In this document: positions 16,442 through 25,163 of the stretch, piece by piece
Position numbering within the stretch: the stretch's first letter is position 1
How the letters are laid out: the number at the start of each line of letters is the position of its first letter
Assembly (NCBI GenBank): GCA_903900845.1
Contig: CAIUOU010000083.1
Span: 1 to 64,000 of the forward strand
Direction: 5' to 3'
Length of the DNA: 64,000 bases
DNA from: an uncultured Opitutia bacterium
Lineage (GTDB): Bacteria > Verrucomicrobiota > Verrucomicrobiia > Opitutales > Opitutaceae
Program-made: the position numbers and the translations under genes
The notes under the pieces: generated by a model
What the model saw: the letters and a program-made list of their open reading frames with translations, nothing else
What the model was told of the DNA's origin: nothing
Databases searched by the model: none

Positions 16442-19400
16442 CCCCGCTGCTCCGTCTGCTCATCCTTCCGCTTGCCCTCGCCGTCTTCGCACCGGTCCAT
16501 CGCGCCGCCGAAACACCCGCCGCAGTGTCCGGCCGCGTGCAGAACGCCGTCACCGGCCAGTACCTGCCCAACGCCCGCGTCACCCTCCGCGGCACCGACC
16601 GCGTCGCATTCACCGACGACGCCGGCATCTTCCGGCTCACCGGCTTGGCCCCCGGCGCGGTGACGCTCGAGGTCTTCTACACGGGACTCGATCCGCAGGA
16701 ACTGAAACTGGACCTCGCGCCCGGCTCGACCGTGACCCGCGAGGTCGCGCTGACGAACGTCGCCCGTTACGGCCGCGACACCGCCGCGGTGCGGCTCGAC
16801 TCGTTCGTGGTCGCCACGTCGCGCGACACCGAGGGCGAGGCGCTCGCGACCAACGAGCAGCGCTTCGCGCCCAACCTCAAGGCGGTGATCTCGACCGACT
16901 CCTTCGGCGACATGGCCGAGGGCAACGTCGGCGAGTTCCTCAAGTTCCTGCCGGGCATCACGGGCGATCACGATGACGCGCAGATCAACACCGTCTCCCT
17001 GCGCGGGTTTTCCACGAACCTCACCACCGTGCTCGCCGACGGCGCGCAGCTCGCCAACGCCAACTTCAACGGCAACTCGCGCACCTTCCAGTTCTCGCAG
17101 CTCGCGATCAACAACGTCTCCCGCATCGAGGTTGCGAAGGTCCCCACCCCCGCGACCCCCGCCGACTCGGTCTCGGGCTCGATCAACATGGTGAGCAAGA
17201 GTGCGTTCGAGCGCAGCCGCGCCGAGTTCCGCTACCGCCTCTATGCGGCGGGCAACGGCGACTACCCCACGCTTTCGCCCCAGCCGCACTCCTACGAGCG
17301 TCGCCAGCGCAAGGTGATGCCCGGGATCGATTTCGACGCCACGCTTCCCGTGAGCCGCGACTTCGGCGTCGTCGTCACCGGCAGCCGCTCGCTGTCCGCC
17401 GGCGAGGAGGACCACTCCACGCTCACCTACAACGCCGCCGGCACCTCCACCGGCGCCTCGGCATCGCGGCCCTACCTCCAGCAATACGGGGTCAACGACG
17501 GTTCGAAGGACATCACCCGCAACTCGCTCAGCGTGAAGGCCGACTGGCGCCCCACGCCCAACGGGGTGCTCTCCGCCAACGCCATGATCAACCAGTACCA
17601 GGCTTACTGGGGCCACCAGAGCATGGACTTCAACGCCGGCACCAACGGCACGCCGGCCATCGCGGCCAACCTCGGCGGTGTGCCGCTCGCGTTCGGGCCC
17701 GACTTCACCTCCGGCGCCACCGGGCGCGGCGCCGTGACCCTCGGGAGCGGCAACTTCATGACGCGCTACGAGGAGGTGCGGGCCGCCGGCCTGAGGTACC
17801 GTTTCGACAACGGCGCATGGCGCATCGACTCCAGCCTCACGCTTTCCGTATCCTCCAATGCCTTCCGCAGCACCGACGAGGGCAACTTCGCCGGGATGAA
17901 CGTCACCCTCGTGCCGGCGGTGCGGATCGTGATGACGGGCATCACCGACATCCAGCCGGCCTCGATCAAGGCCTTCGACAACAACGGGCGCGAGGTCGAC
18001 CTCTACGACATCGGCAATTATCGGGTGAACAACGCGACGGCGCTGTCGCGTGACGTCTCCGAGGACATGCGCGCCGCCGATCTCAACGTGCGCCGCCGCA
18101 TCGGGTTCCTGCCGTTCCCCGCCTCGGTGCAGGCCGGCGGGCTCATCCGCCGCCAGACGCGCGACAGCCGAAAGGAGAGCGCGACCTATACCCACAACGG
18201 CGTGAATGGGAATCTCGCGGCGGCGCCCTACCGCAACGAGGTCTACACCGGCCGCAATTCGCACTTCGGCCTGCCGGGACTGGTGCCGCCGTGGACGTCG
18301 AAACACCGCGCCTACGCGGCCTGGCGCCAAAACCCCTCGCTCTTCACCACGACCCCGGCGCAAGCGGTCGCGGCCGAGCAATTCCACATCACCAACTCCG
18401 AGTGGATCCAGGAGACCGTGGGAGCGTCTTACGCGCAGACCGAATTCCGGCTCTTCTCCAACCGGCTCAACGTGTTGACCGGCGTGCGCTGGGAACACAC
18501 CCACGACGAGGGCGTCGGCCCCGTCTTCGAGCCCGGCAATGTCTTCGTGCGCCGGGCCGACGGCACCTTCGCCCGCGATGCGCGCGGCCAGCGGATCCGG
18601 CGGCCCGAGGCCGGCGCGGTGGGATCGATGGAGGAACTGCGACTCACCCGCGAGGAGCGCGGTTACCGCGCCGAAAGATCCTACGCCGGCTTCTACCCCA
18701 GCCTGCACCTCACTTGGAACCTCACGGAAAACCTGCAGGCCCGCGCCGCCTACGCCCGCACCTACGGCCGGCCCGACTTCAGCGAGATCATCCCCAACTC
18801 GACCATCAGCGAACGCGACCTGGACGAGACCCAGCTCGGCGATCCCAACGTGATCCGCGGCACGATCGACATCCGCAACACCGGCCTGAAGCCATGGACG
18901 GCCGACAACTACGATTTGTCGCTCGAGTACTACACCGCGCAGGGCGGCATGTTCACCGCCGGCGCCTTCACCAAGGAGATCCGGGATTTCTTCGCCAACG
19001 ACGTGCGCGTCGCGACCGCCGCCGACCTCGAGGCGCTCGGGCTCGAGGCGCAGTACGTCGGCTGGCAACTCTCGACGAAGTATAACTCGGGCGCGGCCCG
19101 GGTGCGCGGGGCGGAATTCAGCGCGCGCCACCCGCTCGGGGTGCTCGGCGCGTGGGGCAAACCGTTCACCGTTTTCTTCAACGCGACCCGCCTCGAGCTC
19201 AGCGGCGACCGGCAGGCTGATTTCTCCGGCTTCATCCCGTGGAACATGAACTGGGGCGTCACCTTCTCCCGCCGCCCGTTCACCCTCAACGCCAAGTGGA
19301 ACCACCGCGGCGAACAGAAGCTCGCTGCGCAGCCGGCGTTCGGCGCCGACGCCTTCAATTACACCGCCGCCCGCACCACGCTGGACCTCGGCGCCGACGT

Positions 19401-19563
19401 GCAGGTGAGCCGACGGCTGTCCCTGAACGCCAACATCCGCAACCTGTTCAACGCCTACCTCTCCAGCACGCGCTACGGCTCGCTGACCCCAGCGTACGCG
19501 ATCCCGCGCCAGCACCGTCACTTCGGCGTGTACGTTTCCGTCGGCCTGAAGGGCACGTTCTGA
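16438..19563 (+). CDS. TonB-dependent receptor 3
   Basis: This outer-membrane receptor of 1041 residues has a signal peptide (LLRLLILPLALAVFAPVHRAAE). A regulatory-like beta domain (VSGRVQNAVTGQYLPNARV) is followed by a TonB-box-like AVRLDSFVVATS. The plug contains GNVGEFLKFLPGI and INNVSRIEVAKVPTP, and the barrel ends GLKGTF. Its start overlaps the stop of the upstream hydrolase, and an esterase gene begins 24 bp after its stop. The three genes are therefore very probably co-transcribed. It closely resembles receptor 2, which suggests a duplication with separation by the hydrolase. The two flanking hydrolases hint at an esterified ligand, but this is inference. Confidence 0.93.
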   Translation: MTPLLRLLILPLALAVFAPVHRAAETPAAVSGRVQNAVTGQYLPNARVTLRGTDRVAFTDDAGIFRLTGLAPGAVTLEVFYTGLDPQELKLDLAPGSTVTREVALTNVARYGRDTAAVRLDSFVVATSRDTEGEALATNEQRFAPNLKAVISTDSFGDMAEGNVGEFLKFLPGITGDHDDAQINTVSLRGFSTNLTTVLADGAQLANANFNGNSRTFQFSQLAINNVSRIEVAKVPTPATPADSVSGSINMVSKSAFERSRAEFRYRLYAAGNGDYPTLSPQPHSYERRQRKVMPGIDFDATLPVSRDFGVVVTGSRSLSAGEEDHSTLTYNAAGTSTGASASRPYLQQYGVNDGSKDITRNSLSVKADWRPTPNGVLSANAMINQYQAYWGHQSMDFNAGTNGTPAIAANLGGVPLAFGPDFTSGATGRGAVTLGSGNFMTRYEEVRAAGLRYRFDNGAWRIDSSLTLSVSSNAFRSTDEGNFAGMNVTLVPAVRIVMTGITDIQPASIKAFDNNGREVDLYDIGNYRVNNATALSRDVSEDMRAADLNVRRRIGFLPFPASVQAGGLIRRQTRDSRKESATYTHNGVNGNLAAAPYRNEVYTGRNSHFGLPGLVPPWTSKHRAYAAWRQNPSLFTTTPAQAVAAEQFHITNSEWIQETVGASYAQTEFRLFSNRLNVLTGVRWEHTHDEGVGPVFEPGNVFVRRADGTFARDARGQRIRRPEAGAVGSMEELRLTREERGYRAERSYAGFYPSLHLTWNLTENLQARAAYARTYGRPDFSEIIPNSTISERDLDETQLGDPNVIRGTIDIRNTGLKPWTADNYDLSLEYYTAQGGMFTAGAFTKEIRDFFANDVRVATAADLEALGLEAQYVGWQLSTKYNSGAARVRGAEFSARHPLGVLGAWGKPFTVFFNATRLELSGDRQADFSGFIPWNMNWGVTFSRRPFTLNAKWNHRGEQKLAAQPAFGADAFNYTAARTTLDLGADVQVSRRLSLNANIRNLFNAYLSSTRYGSLTPAYAIPRQHRHFGVYVSVGLKGTF

Positions 19564-19587
19564 CCCGCCCGCCGCCTTCCCTTAGCC

Positions 19588-20484
19588 ATGAAAAACACCG
19601 CCCGCCTCGCCGCCCTGCTGCTCGCCCTCGCCGCCCCCGCCGTCTCCGCGGCCGAGAAGAGCAGCTTCAAGTACCCGCCTTCGTTCAACGGCGCCCGCAC
19701 CGAGGTCTACAAGACCGTCGGCGACGTGAAGCTCACCCTCAGCATCTTCGAGCCGGCGTCAGGCCCCAAGTCGGGTCGCCCGGCCATCGTGTTCTTCTTC
19801 GGCGGCGGCTGGTCCAGCGGGTCGCCCGCCCAGTTCGAGCAGCAATGCCGCCACCTCGCCGAACGGGGCATGGTCGCCATCACCGCCGATTACCGCGTGG
19901 CCTCGCGGCATCAGGTGAAACCCGTCGCCTGCGTCGCCGACGCGAAGTCGGCGATGCGCTGGGTGCGCGCCAACGCCACGCGGCTGGGCATCGACCCGCG
20001 CCGCATCGCGGCCGGCGGCGGCTCCGCCGGCGGCCATCTCGCCGCCGCCACCGCCACGCTGCCCGGTCTCGACGAACCGGGCGAGGACACCCGCGTGAGC
20101 GCCGTGCCCGACGCCGCCGTGCTGTTCAACCCCGCCCTCGTGCTGGCGCCGATGGAAGGCCTCGCGCTCGAGGGCTTCGGCACCCGCGTGCCGGAGGAGC
20201 GGCTCGGCACCAAGCCCGAGAACCTGTCCCCCGCCCACCACGTGAAGCGCGGCGCGCCGCCGACGATTATCTTCCATGGCACGGCCGACACCACCGTGCC
20301 CTTCGCCACGGCCGAGGCCTTCGCGCGCGTGATGAAGGCCGCCGGCAACCGCTGCGAACTCGTCGCCTACGACGGCCAGCCGCACGGCTTCTTCAACTTC
20401 GGCCGCCAGGGCGGCAAATACCCCGAGACCCTCGCCGCCACGGACGCGTTCCTCGTGTCACTCGGCTGGCTCCCGGCGAAGTGA
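19588..20484 (+). CDS. Secreted alpha/beta hydrolase (acetyl-esterase/BD-FAE-like)
   Basis: The protein has 298 residues with a signal peptide (ARLAALLLALAAPAVSA). An oxyanion-hole segment AIVFFFGGGW stands where related esterases have HGG. The nucleophile motif is GGGSAGGHLAA with Ser at about residue 150. The acid Asp lies in FHGTADTTVPF and the catalytic His in DGQPHGFFNF. This arrangement matches the acetyl-esterase and bifunctional feruloyl/acetyl-xylan esterase group. It would deacylate oligosaccharides or related esters in the periplasm. It is the last gene of the hydrolase-receptor 3-esterase run. A repeat-filled spacer separates it from the convergent receptor 4. Confidence 0.85.
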   Translation: MKNTARLAALLLALAAPAVSAAEKSSFKYPPSFNGARTEVYKTVGDVKLTLSIFEPASGPKSGRPAIVFFFGGGWSSGSPAQFEQQCRHLAERGMVAITADYRVASRHQVKPVACVADAKSAMRWVRANATRLGIDPRRIAAGGGSAGGHLAAATATLPGLDEPGEDTRVSAVPDAAVLFNPALVLAPMEGLALEGFGTRVPEERLGTKPENLSPAHHVKRGAPPTIIFHGTADTTVPFATAEAFARVMKAAGNRCELVAYDGQPHGFFNFGRQGGKYPETLAATDAFLVSLGWLPAK

Positions 20485-20604
20485 GGCATCGCGGAAAAAT
20501 TGTGGTAATGCGCACCCACCGCCGGCCTTCACGACCTTCCCGGCCTTCCTGCTAGAATCCGCCCGTTTGCTCCGGTCAGTCGGACACGCTGAAAGCCTCC
20601 CGGG

Positions 20605-20783
20605 TTTTATCCGCGCCATCGGCGAAAACCGCGGTTAAAACGCGGAGCGGATCGGGAGAGCCTTCGGCCGTCGCAGATCCAAAATGGGTCCGCGGCTGGC
20701 AGCCGCGGCTACAGCAACCCATGGCCTCCTTATCCATCCGTGGTTACTCACCCGCGAAGCGCTTCGGGAGCGCATTACGACCT
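20605..20783 (+). repeat. Composite intergenic repeat, copy C
   Basis: The order is: TTTATCCGCGCCATCGGCG with AACCGCGGTTAAAA, then TTCGGCCGTC, then the palindrome GGTCCGCGGCTGGCAGCCGC ending GGCTACA, then TTATCCATCCGTGGTTACTC, then a tail with the 10-bp palindrome GAAGCGCTTC followed by GGGAGCGC. It occupies about half of the 367-bp convergent spacer between the esterase and receptor 4. No other gene or site is apparent in that spacer. Confidence 0.75.
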
Positions 20784-20851
20784 TTCGGCCTGGCTCTCCG
20801 CACGTTCCGCGTCCCCGGGTTGGGACTAGTTCCGGCGCGGCGTGACGCGCG

Positions 20852-23794
20852 TCAGTACGTGAGCTTCACGCCCATCGCGTAGAGCGTGCCCTGCTTCTGG
20901 GCGTTGTACTTCAAGCCGCCCTCACGCACGAACGTCTGGGCGAACTCGTTGGTGAGGTTCATCACCTCGAGATACAGCTCCGCGCGGCGGTTGATCCGGT
21001 ACTGGCCCTTGAAATCGACGATCAGACGGGGGTCGCTGTAGACCGCCGCGTTGCCCTCACCGCTCCGGTAATAGCGGTCGTTCCAGTTCGCCAGCAGGCG
21101 CAGTTGTGCGCCGAAACCCACGTAGGACAGACCGGCGTTGGCCGCGCGCGGCCGCTGGTTGGCGATGCGATTCTGCACGACGAGGCCTCCGAAGTCGCCC
21201 TCCGCCTGGGTGTACGTGAAGTTGGCGAAGGAGCCGAAGCCGCGCCAGTACCCGGGCAGGAACGTGTACTGCTGCTGGTAGCTCACCTCGACGCCGCGGA
21301 TCCGCGCGCTCCCGACGTTGCGGGTCTGCCGCAGGGTGTAGCCCGCGAACTGGCCTTCGAAGCCATTGTCCTCCCCGGTCGCGACGATGCCGTCGATCGA
21401 CCGCGTGTAATTCGTGATCTGCTTCAGGAAAGCGCTCACCTCGACCAGCCCGACCGGCTCGAAATACCGCTGCACCGCGGCCTCGAAGTTGTCCGAGGTG
21501 TAGGGCCGCAGGTCCGGGTTGCCGGTGGTGATCAGACGCGAGTCGTCGTTGACGTTCGTCGTCGGCAGCAGGCTGGCGACGGGCGGACGCGTGATCGACT
21601 TGTTGTAGCTTACGCGCAGCTGCAGGCGCGGTCGCGGTTCCGCGACCACGTGCACCCCGGGGAACACATTCGCATAGTCGCCTCCCGTCGTGAACTTGCC
21701 CGCCGCGAACTGCGCCGCCGCGCGGGCGGCGTTCTGCGCCGGCGGCAGCGAGGTCACCGAGGTCGTGCCGCCCGAAGCCGAAGTCTTGCGACGGTACGCG
21801 CGCCCCTCGTTTTCCGTCCGCTCCACGCGCAGGCCGGCGAGTACCCGCACCGGCCCGAATCTCACGCCGCCCTGGCCGTAGGCGGCCCCGATCGTCTCGA
21901 TGAAGCTCGCGTCGCCCTGCAACGAACTCGTCACGCTGTTGTAGGCGTCGGCCGCGCTTTGCGTCCAGAGATCCGTCCGCGTCGTGATGTCGCCCGGTCC
22001 GCCGGCACCGGGCGCGAGCAGGAAAGGAAACGGCCCGTAGTTGCCGGACGCCTGGACGAACTGCGCCCCGAGGAACGGACCGATGCCGCGCGGTCCGTTG
22101 TAGGTGTAGTTCTGGACGTCGGTGTTCTGGCTGCGCCAGTCGCGTTCCCAACGCGCGCCCACCTTCCAGTGGGCGGGCAACGCGGTCGCGAGGTTGCGCC
22201 GGAAGTCGAGCCGCAGGCCGGCCCGCTCGTTGGGGGCGCGGTAGCTGCGCCGGATGTAGGCGCGCGGCGTGTAATTCGCCGGGTCGTAGATCGAGGGTCC
22301 CGAAGTCTGGCGAAACGCCGGGTACCAGGCGGGCTGGCCGCGGCGGTCGATCTCCCAGCCGATGCCGGAGACGTTGGCCGTGAGGTCGGCGTTGATGGGA
22401 TACCAGGTGGTCGCGCGCGAGTAGTTGGCGTCGACGTTCAGCAAGCCGGCTCCGCCCGCGAGGCGGTGCTCGAGACCGCCCGACACCGCGTAGGTGGACG
22501 CCTTCTTCCGCGACTGGCCCGAGAAAACCTCGGAGACCGAACCCGTGATGGGCAGCGCCCGCTGGAAATCGTAGGTGCTACCCGCCTCGAAACTCGCCGC
22601 CGCCGCGGTGGTCGACGTCGATTGGCGGTAGATTTTCGAGGTCTCCGGCGTGACATTCAGGTTCAGGGTGTTGCGCCAGTAGAGGGCGGTGCGCTCGCCC
22701 AGCTTGTAGTCAAGATTGAGCCCCACGTTCTGCTTGTGTGTCGGCGCGTACGTCTCGCCCGAGCCGATCGCGCGGAGCAGCGGCGTCGACAGGCCGTTGG
22801 TCGCAGTCGGCAGCACATGCCCCGCGCCCGCGGCCGCCGCCCCGATGCCGCCCACCGCGTCGGTGAGCGTGGGCGCCGAACGGTGGCTCACATTGAACGC
22901 CACCCCCAGGTTGCGGCTCCCGCCGAACGCGCCGAGCACGTCGGAGTAGTTAAGGGTGACGAGGTCGAGGCGCGCAGGGTCCCTCGAGGGGCTCCGGCTC
23001 TCGTACAGATCGGTCCACCTCGTGCCGAAGGTGATATCCACGCGGCGCCCGCGCCGGTCGAAACCGCGACGCGAGACCAGGTTGAGGTAGCCGGCGATCG
23101 CGTTGGCGGGCATGTCGGGCGTCGGCGCCCGCACGATCTCCGCCGTCTCGATGTTGCCGGTGTCGAGCGCCGTGAGCTGGAAGTCCCGGCTCGACGAGGT
23201 GCCGACCGAGGAGGCGAGGTTGTTACCGTCCGTCATGAGCGAGATGAAGCTCGTGCCCATCCCGCGCAGGAAGATCTCCACCGCCTCGCCTGAGGTGTAG
23301 TTCACCGCCACGCCGGGCAGGCGCATCAGCAGTTCGCCGGGATTGGCCGCGGGGTTGCCGAAGGAATCCGCCGCCGCGACCGTCTTGGCGTTATCCGCCT
23401 GGCTTTGCCGCTGGATGGCGAGCGCCTGGCCCTCGCGCAGACCGCTCACCGTGAATTTCTCCAGCCGGTAGATGACCGCGGTCAACGCCGCGTCGACGCG
23501 CATCTGGCCGCCGGCGGGCACCTCGACCGGGCGACGCCACGTCTCAAGTCCGGCGAAGGAGACCACCAGCGTCGCCGGACCCGCGGCGGCGGGCAGCGCG
23601 AAGGATCCGTCGCGTTCGCTCTCCGTCTCGGCCGGAGCGCCCTCGATCCGCACCCGCGCGCCGGCCAGCAGGTCACCGGTCGCCTCGTTGGTGACGATCC
23701 CCGTCACGACGCCGCGCGGCTCGGCGGCAGAAAGCGGGGCGCAGGAGAACCAGACGGCAAGCAGGACGCGTGAAAGCGGGTTCGCGGGAGACAT
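20852..23794 (-). CDS. TonB-dependent receptor 4
   Basis: This outer-membrane receptor has 980 residues. The real start is the ATG at 23794 (MSPANPLSRVLLAVWF, signal peptide to about residue 24). The track ORF continues 549 codons further only because the antisense of nagA is open. A regulatory-like domain (VVTGIVTNEATGDLLAGARV) and a TonB-box-like IYRLEKFTVSGL precede the plug, which contains GELLMRLPGVAVNYTSG. The barrel ends GVKLTY with terminal Tyr. It is divergent from the NagA-like gene across a 114-bp spacer, so the two may share regulation. A ligand containing N-acetylated amino sugar would fit, but that is inference. Confidence 0.92.
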   Translation of the reverse strand: MSPANPLSRVLLAVWFSCAPLSAAEPRGVVTGIVTNEATGDLLAGARVRIEGAPAETESERDGSFALPAAAGPATLVVSFAGLETWRRPVEVPAGGQMRVDAALTAVIYRLEKFTVSGLREGQALAIQRQSQADNAKTVAAADSFGNPAANPGELLMRLPGVAVNYTSGEAVEIFLRGMGTSFISLMTDGNNLASSVGTSSSRDFQLTALDTGNIETAEIVRAPTPDMPANAIAGYLNLVSRRGFDRRGRRVDITFGTRWTDLYESRSPSRDPARLDLVTLNYSDVLGAFGGSRNLGVAFNVSHRSAPTLTDAVGGIGAAAAGAGHVLPTATNGLSTPLLRAIGSGETYAPTHKQNVGLNLDYKLGERTALYWRNTLNLNVTPETSKIYRQSTSTTAAAASFEAGSTYDFQRALPITGSVSEVFSGQSRKKASTYAVSGGLEHRLAGGAGLLNVDANYSRATTWYPINADLTANVSGIGWEIDRRGQPAWYPAFRQTSGPSIYDPANYTPRAYIRRSYRAPNERAGLRLDFRRNLATALPAHWKVGARWERDWRSQNTDVQNYTYNGPRGIGPFLGAQFVQASGNYGPFPFLLAPGAGGPGDITTRTDLWTQSAADAYNSVTSSLQGDASFIETIGAAYGQGGVRFGPVRVLAGLRVERTENEGRAYRRKTSASGGTTSVTSLPPAQNAARAAAQFAAGKFTTGGDYANVFPGVHVVAEPRPRLQLRVSYNKSITRPPVASLLPTTNVNDDSRLITTGNPDLRPYTSDNFEAAVQRYFEPVGLVEVSAFLKQITNYTRSIDGIVATGEDNGFEGQFAGYTLRQTRNVGSARIRGVEVSYQQQYTFLPGYWRGFGSFANFTYTQAEGDFGGLVVQNRIANQRPRAANAGLSYVGFGAQLRLLANWNDRYYRSGEGNAAVYSDPRLIVDFKGQYRINRRAELYLEVMNLTNEFAQTFVREGGLKYNAQKQGTLYAMGVKLTY

Positions 23795-23908
23795 GGGGAA
23801 GGCGGGCTTTCGAGCACACGCCGAACCGGGCTCGCGACAAACCGATTCCGCAGCCGGAGGGAAGCCCGCGCGGTTGCCCCCGGCACCACGGTCACGCACG
23901 CTCCGTCC
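23795..23908. promoter_or_regulatory. Divergent promoter region, receptor 4 / NagA-like gene
   Basis: These 114 bases lie between two divergent start codons and must carry at least one promoter each unless the genes are read from further away. I could not identify specific boxes. The short spacing suggests that one regulator could act on both. Confidence 0.4.
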
Positions 23909-25114
23909 ATGCCTCGCCCCGCCGCCTCCCGAATGGTCTTCCACAACGGCATCGTCGTTCTGCCCGACCGCGTGCTGGAAAACGCGTTCGTCGAATGCGC
24001 CGGCGGCCGGATCCGCCGCATCGGCCGCGGCCGGCCGCCCAGGGGCGGTGAACTCGTCGACGCGCGCGGCGGCTATATCACGCCGGGGTTCGTCGACATC
24101 CACGTCCACGGCGGAGACGGCGCGGACTTCATGGACGGCGACCCGGCGGCGGTGCGGACCGCCTGCCGGGCGCACTCGCGCCACGGCACGACCACGATTT
24201 TCCCCACGACCACGACGGGAGCCCCGGCGCGGATCACCGCGATGCTGCGCGCGTGCGCGGAAGTGAAGCAGGCCGGGTCGACCGCCGACGGCGCGCGGAT
24301 CGAGGGGGTGCACTTCTACGGTCCGTACTTCGCGCCCGACAAGGTGGGCTGCCATCCGGCGGAGGGGCGACGTGATCCCGACGCACGCGAATACCGGCGG
24401 CACTTCGCCACCGGCGTCATCCGCATCGCGACCTGCGCGGCGGAGCTGCCCGGCGCGGAGGCTTTTTACCGCGCGGCCCGGCGACTCGGCTGCCTCGTGA
24501 CCTGCGGCCATTCCAACGCCACCTGGGCCGAGATGGATCGGGCGTTCCGCGCCGGCATGCGGCACGTCGACCACTTCTGGTGTGCGATGAGCTCGGTGGC
24601 GTCGCTGCGCCAGCGCTGCGGCACGCCCATGCAGGCGAGCATGGAGCAATTCGTGCTCGCGCGGCCGGAGATGAGCACCGAGGTGATCGCCGACGGGCAT
24701 CATCTCTCGTCCGAACTCCTCGAATTCGCCTGGCGCCAGCTCGGCCCGCGCCGGCTCTGCCTCGTGACCGACGCCAACCGCGCCCTCGACCAGCCGCCGG
24801 GCCGCTACCGCTTCGGCTGCGCCGAGGACGGGGAGTGGATCGAGAGCGACGGCAAGGTCGGATTCGTGCCCGGGGGCGGCGCGCTCGCCAGCTCCGTGGT
24901 GGGCCTCGACACCATGGTGCGCAACATGGCGAGGCTGACGCCGGCCCCGCTCGCCGACGTGGTGCGCATGGCGAGCCTCACGCCGGCGGAACGCGCCGGC
25001 ATCGCCGCGGAGACCGGCAGTCTGGAGAAGGGAAAACGCGCCGACCTCCTGGTGCTCGACCGCCGGCTGCGCGTGCGGCGGGTGTTTATCGGCGGCGCGG
25101 AGTTCGCCGGCTGA
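23909..25114 (+). CDS. nagA: NagA-like N-acetylglucosamine-6-phosphate deacetylase with altered metal site
   Basis: The 401-residue cytoplasmic amidohydrolase matches NagA along its length. FVDIHVHGGDGADFMDG is the first metal-binding strand. VTCGHSNAT and HFWCAMSS carry the conserved His residues, and LCLVTDANRAL holds the catalytic Asp. NagA removes acetyl from N-acetylglucosamine 6-phosphate. The metal-binding segment that usually reads H-L-E-G-P-F is GVHFYGPYFAPDKVGCHP here, so the Glu ligand is replaced by Tyr. The protein may use a different metal arrangement or act on another substrate. The ATG at 23909 is used. The gene is divergent from receptor 4 and followed 49 bp later by a secreted amidase, with no sign of glucosamine-6-phosphate isomerase nearby. 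Confidence 0.78.
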   Translation: MPRPAASRMVFHNGIVVLPDRVLENAFVECAGGRIRRIGRGRPPRGGELVDARGGYITPGFVDIHVHGGDGADFMDGDPAAVRTACRAHSRHGTTTIFPTTTTGAPARITAMLRACAEVKQAGSTADGARIEGVHFYGPYFAPDKVGCHPAEGRRDPDAREYRRHFATGVIRIATCAAELPGAEAFYRAARRLGCLVTCGHSNATWAEMDRAFRAGMRHVDHFWCAMSSVASLRQRCGTPMQASMEQFVLARPEMSTEVIADGHHLSSELLEFAWRQLGPRRLCLVTDANRALDQPPGRYRFGCAEDGEWIESDGKVGFVPGGGALASSVVGLDTMVRNMARLTPAPLADVVRMASLTPAERAGIAAETGSLEKGKRADLLVLDRRLRVRRVFIGGAEFAG

Positions 25115-25163
25115 GCTCGCCGGGGCATTTGCCGGAAGAGGAGCCCCTCGCATCATATCGGCC

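Noticed and set aside
16381-19521. 1046-codon minus-strand ORF opposite receptor 3
   Set aside because: It is a shadow of the receptor gene. The translation is rich in Gly, Val, Ala, Arg and Glu and shows no domain. High GC leaves the antisense frame open.
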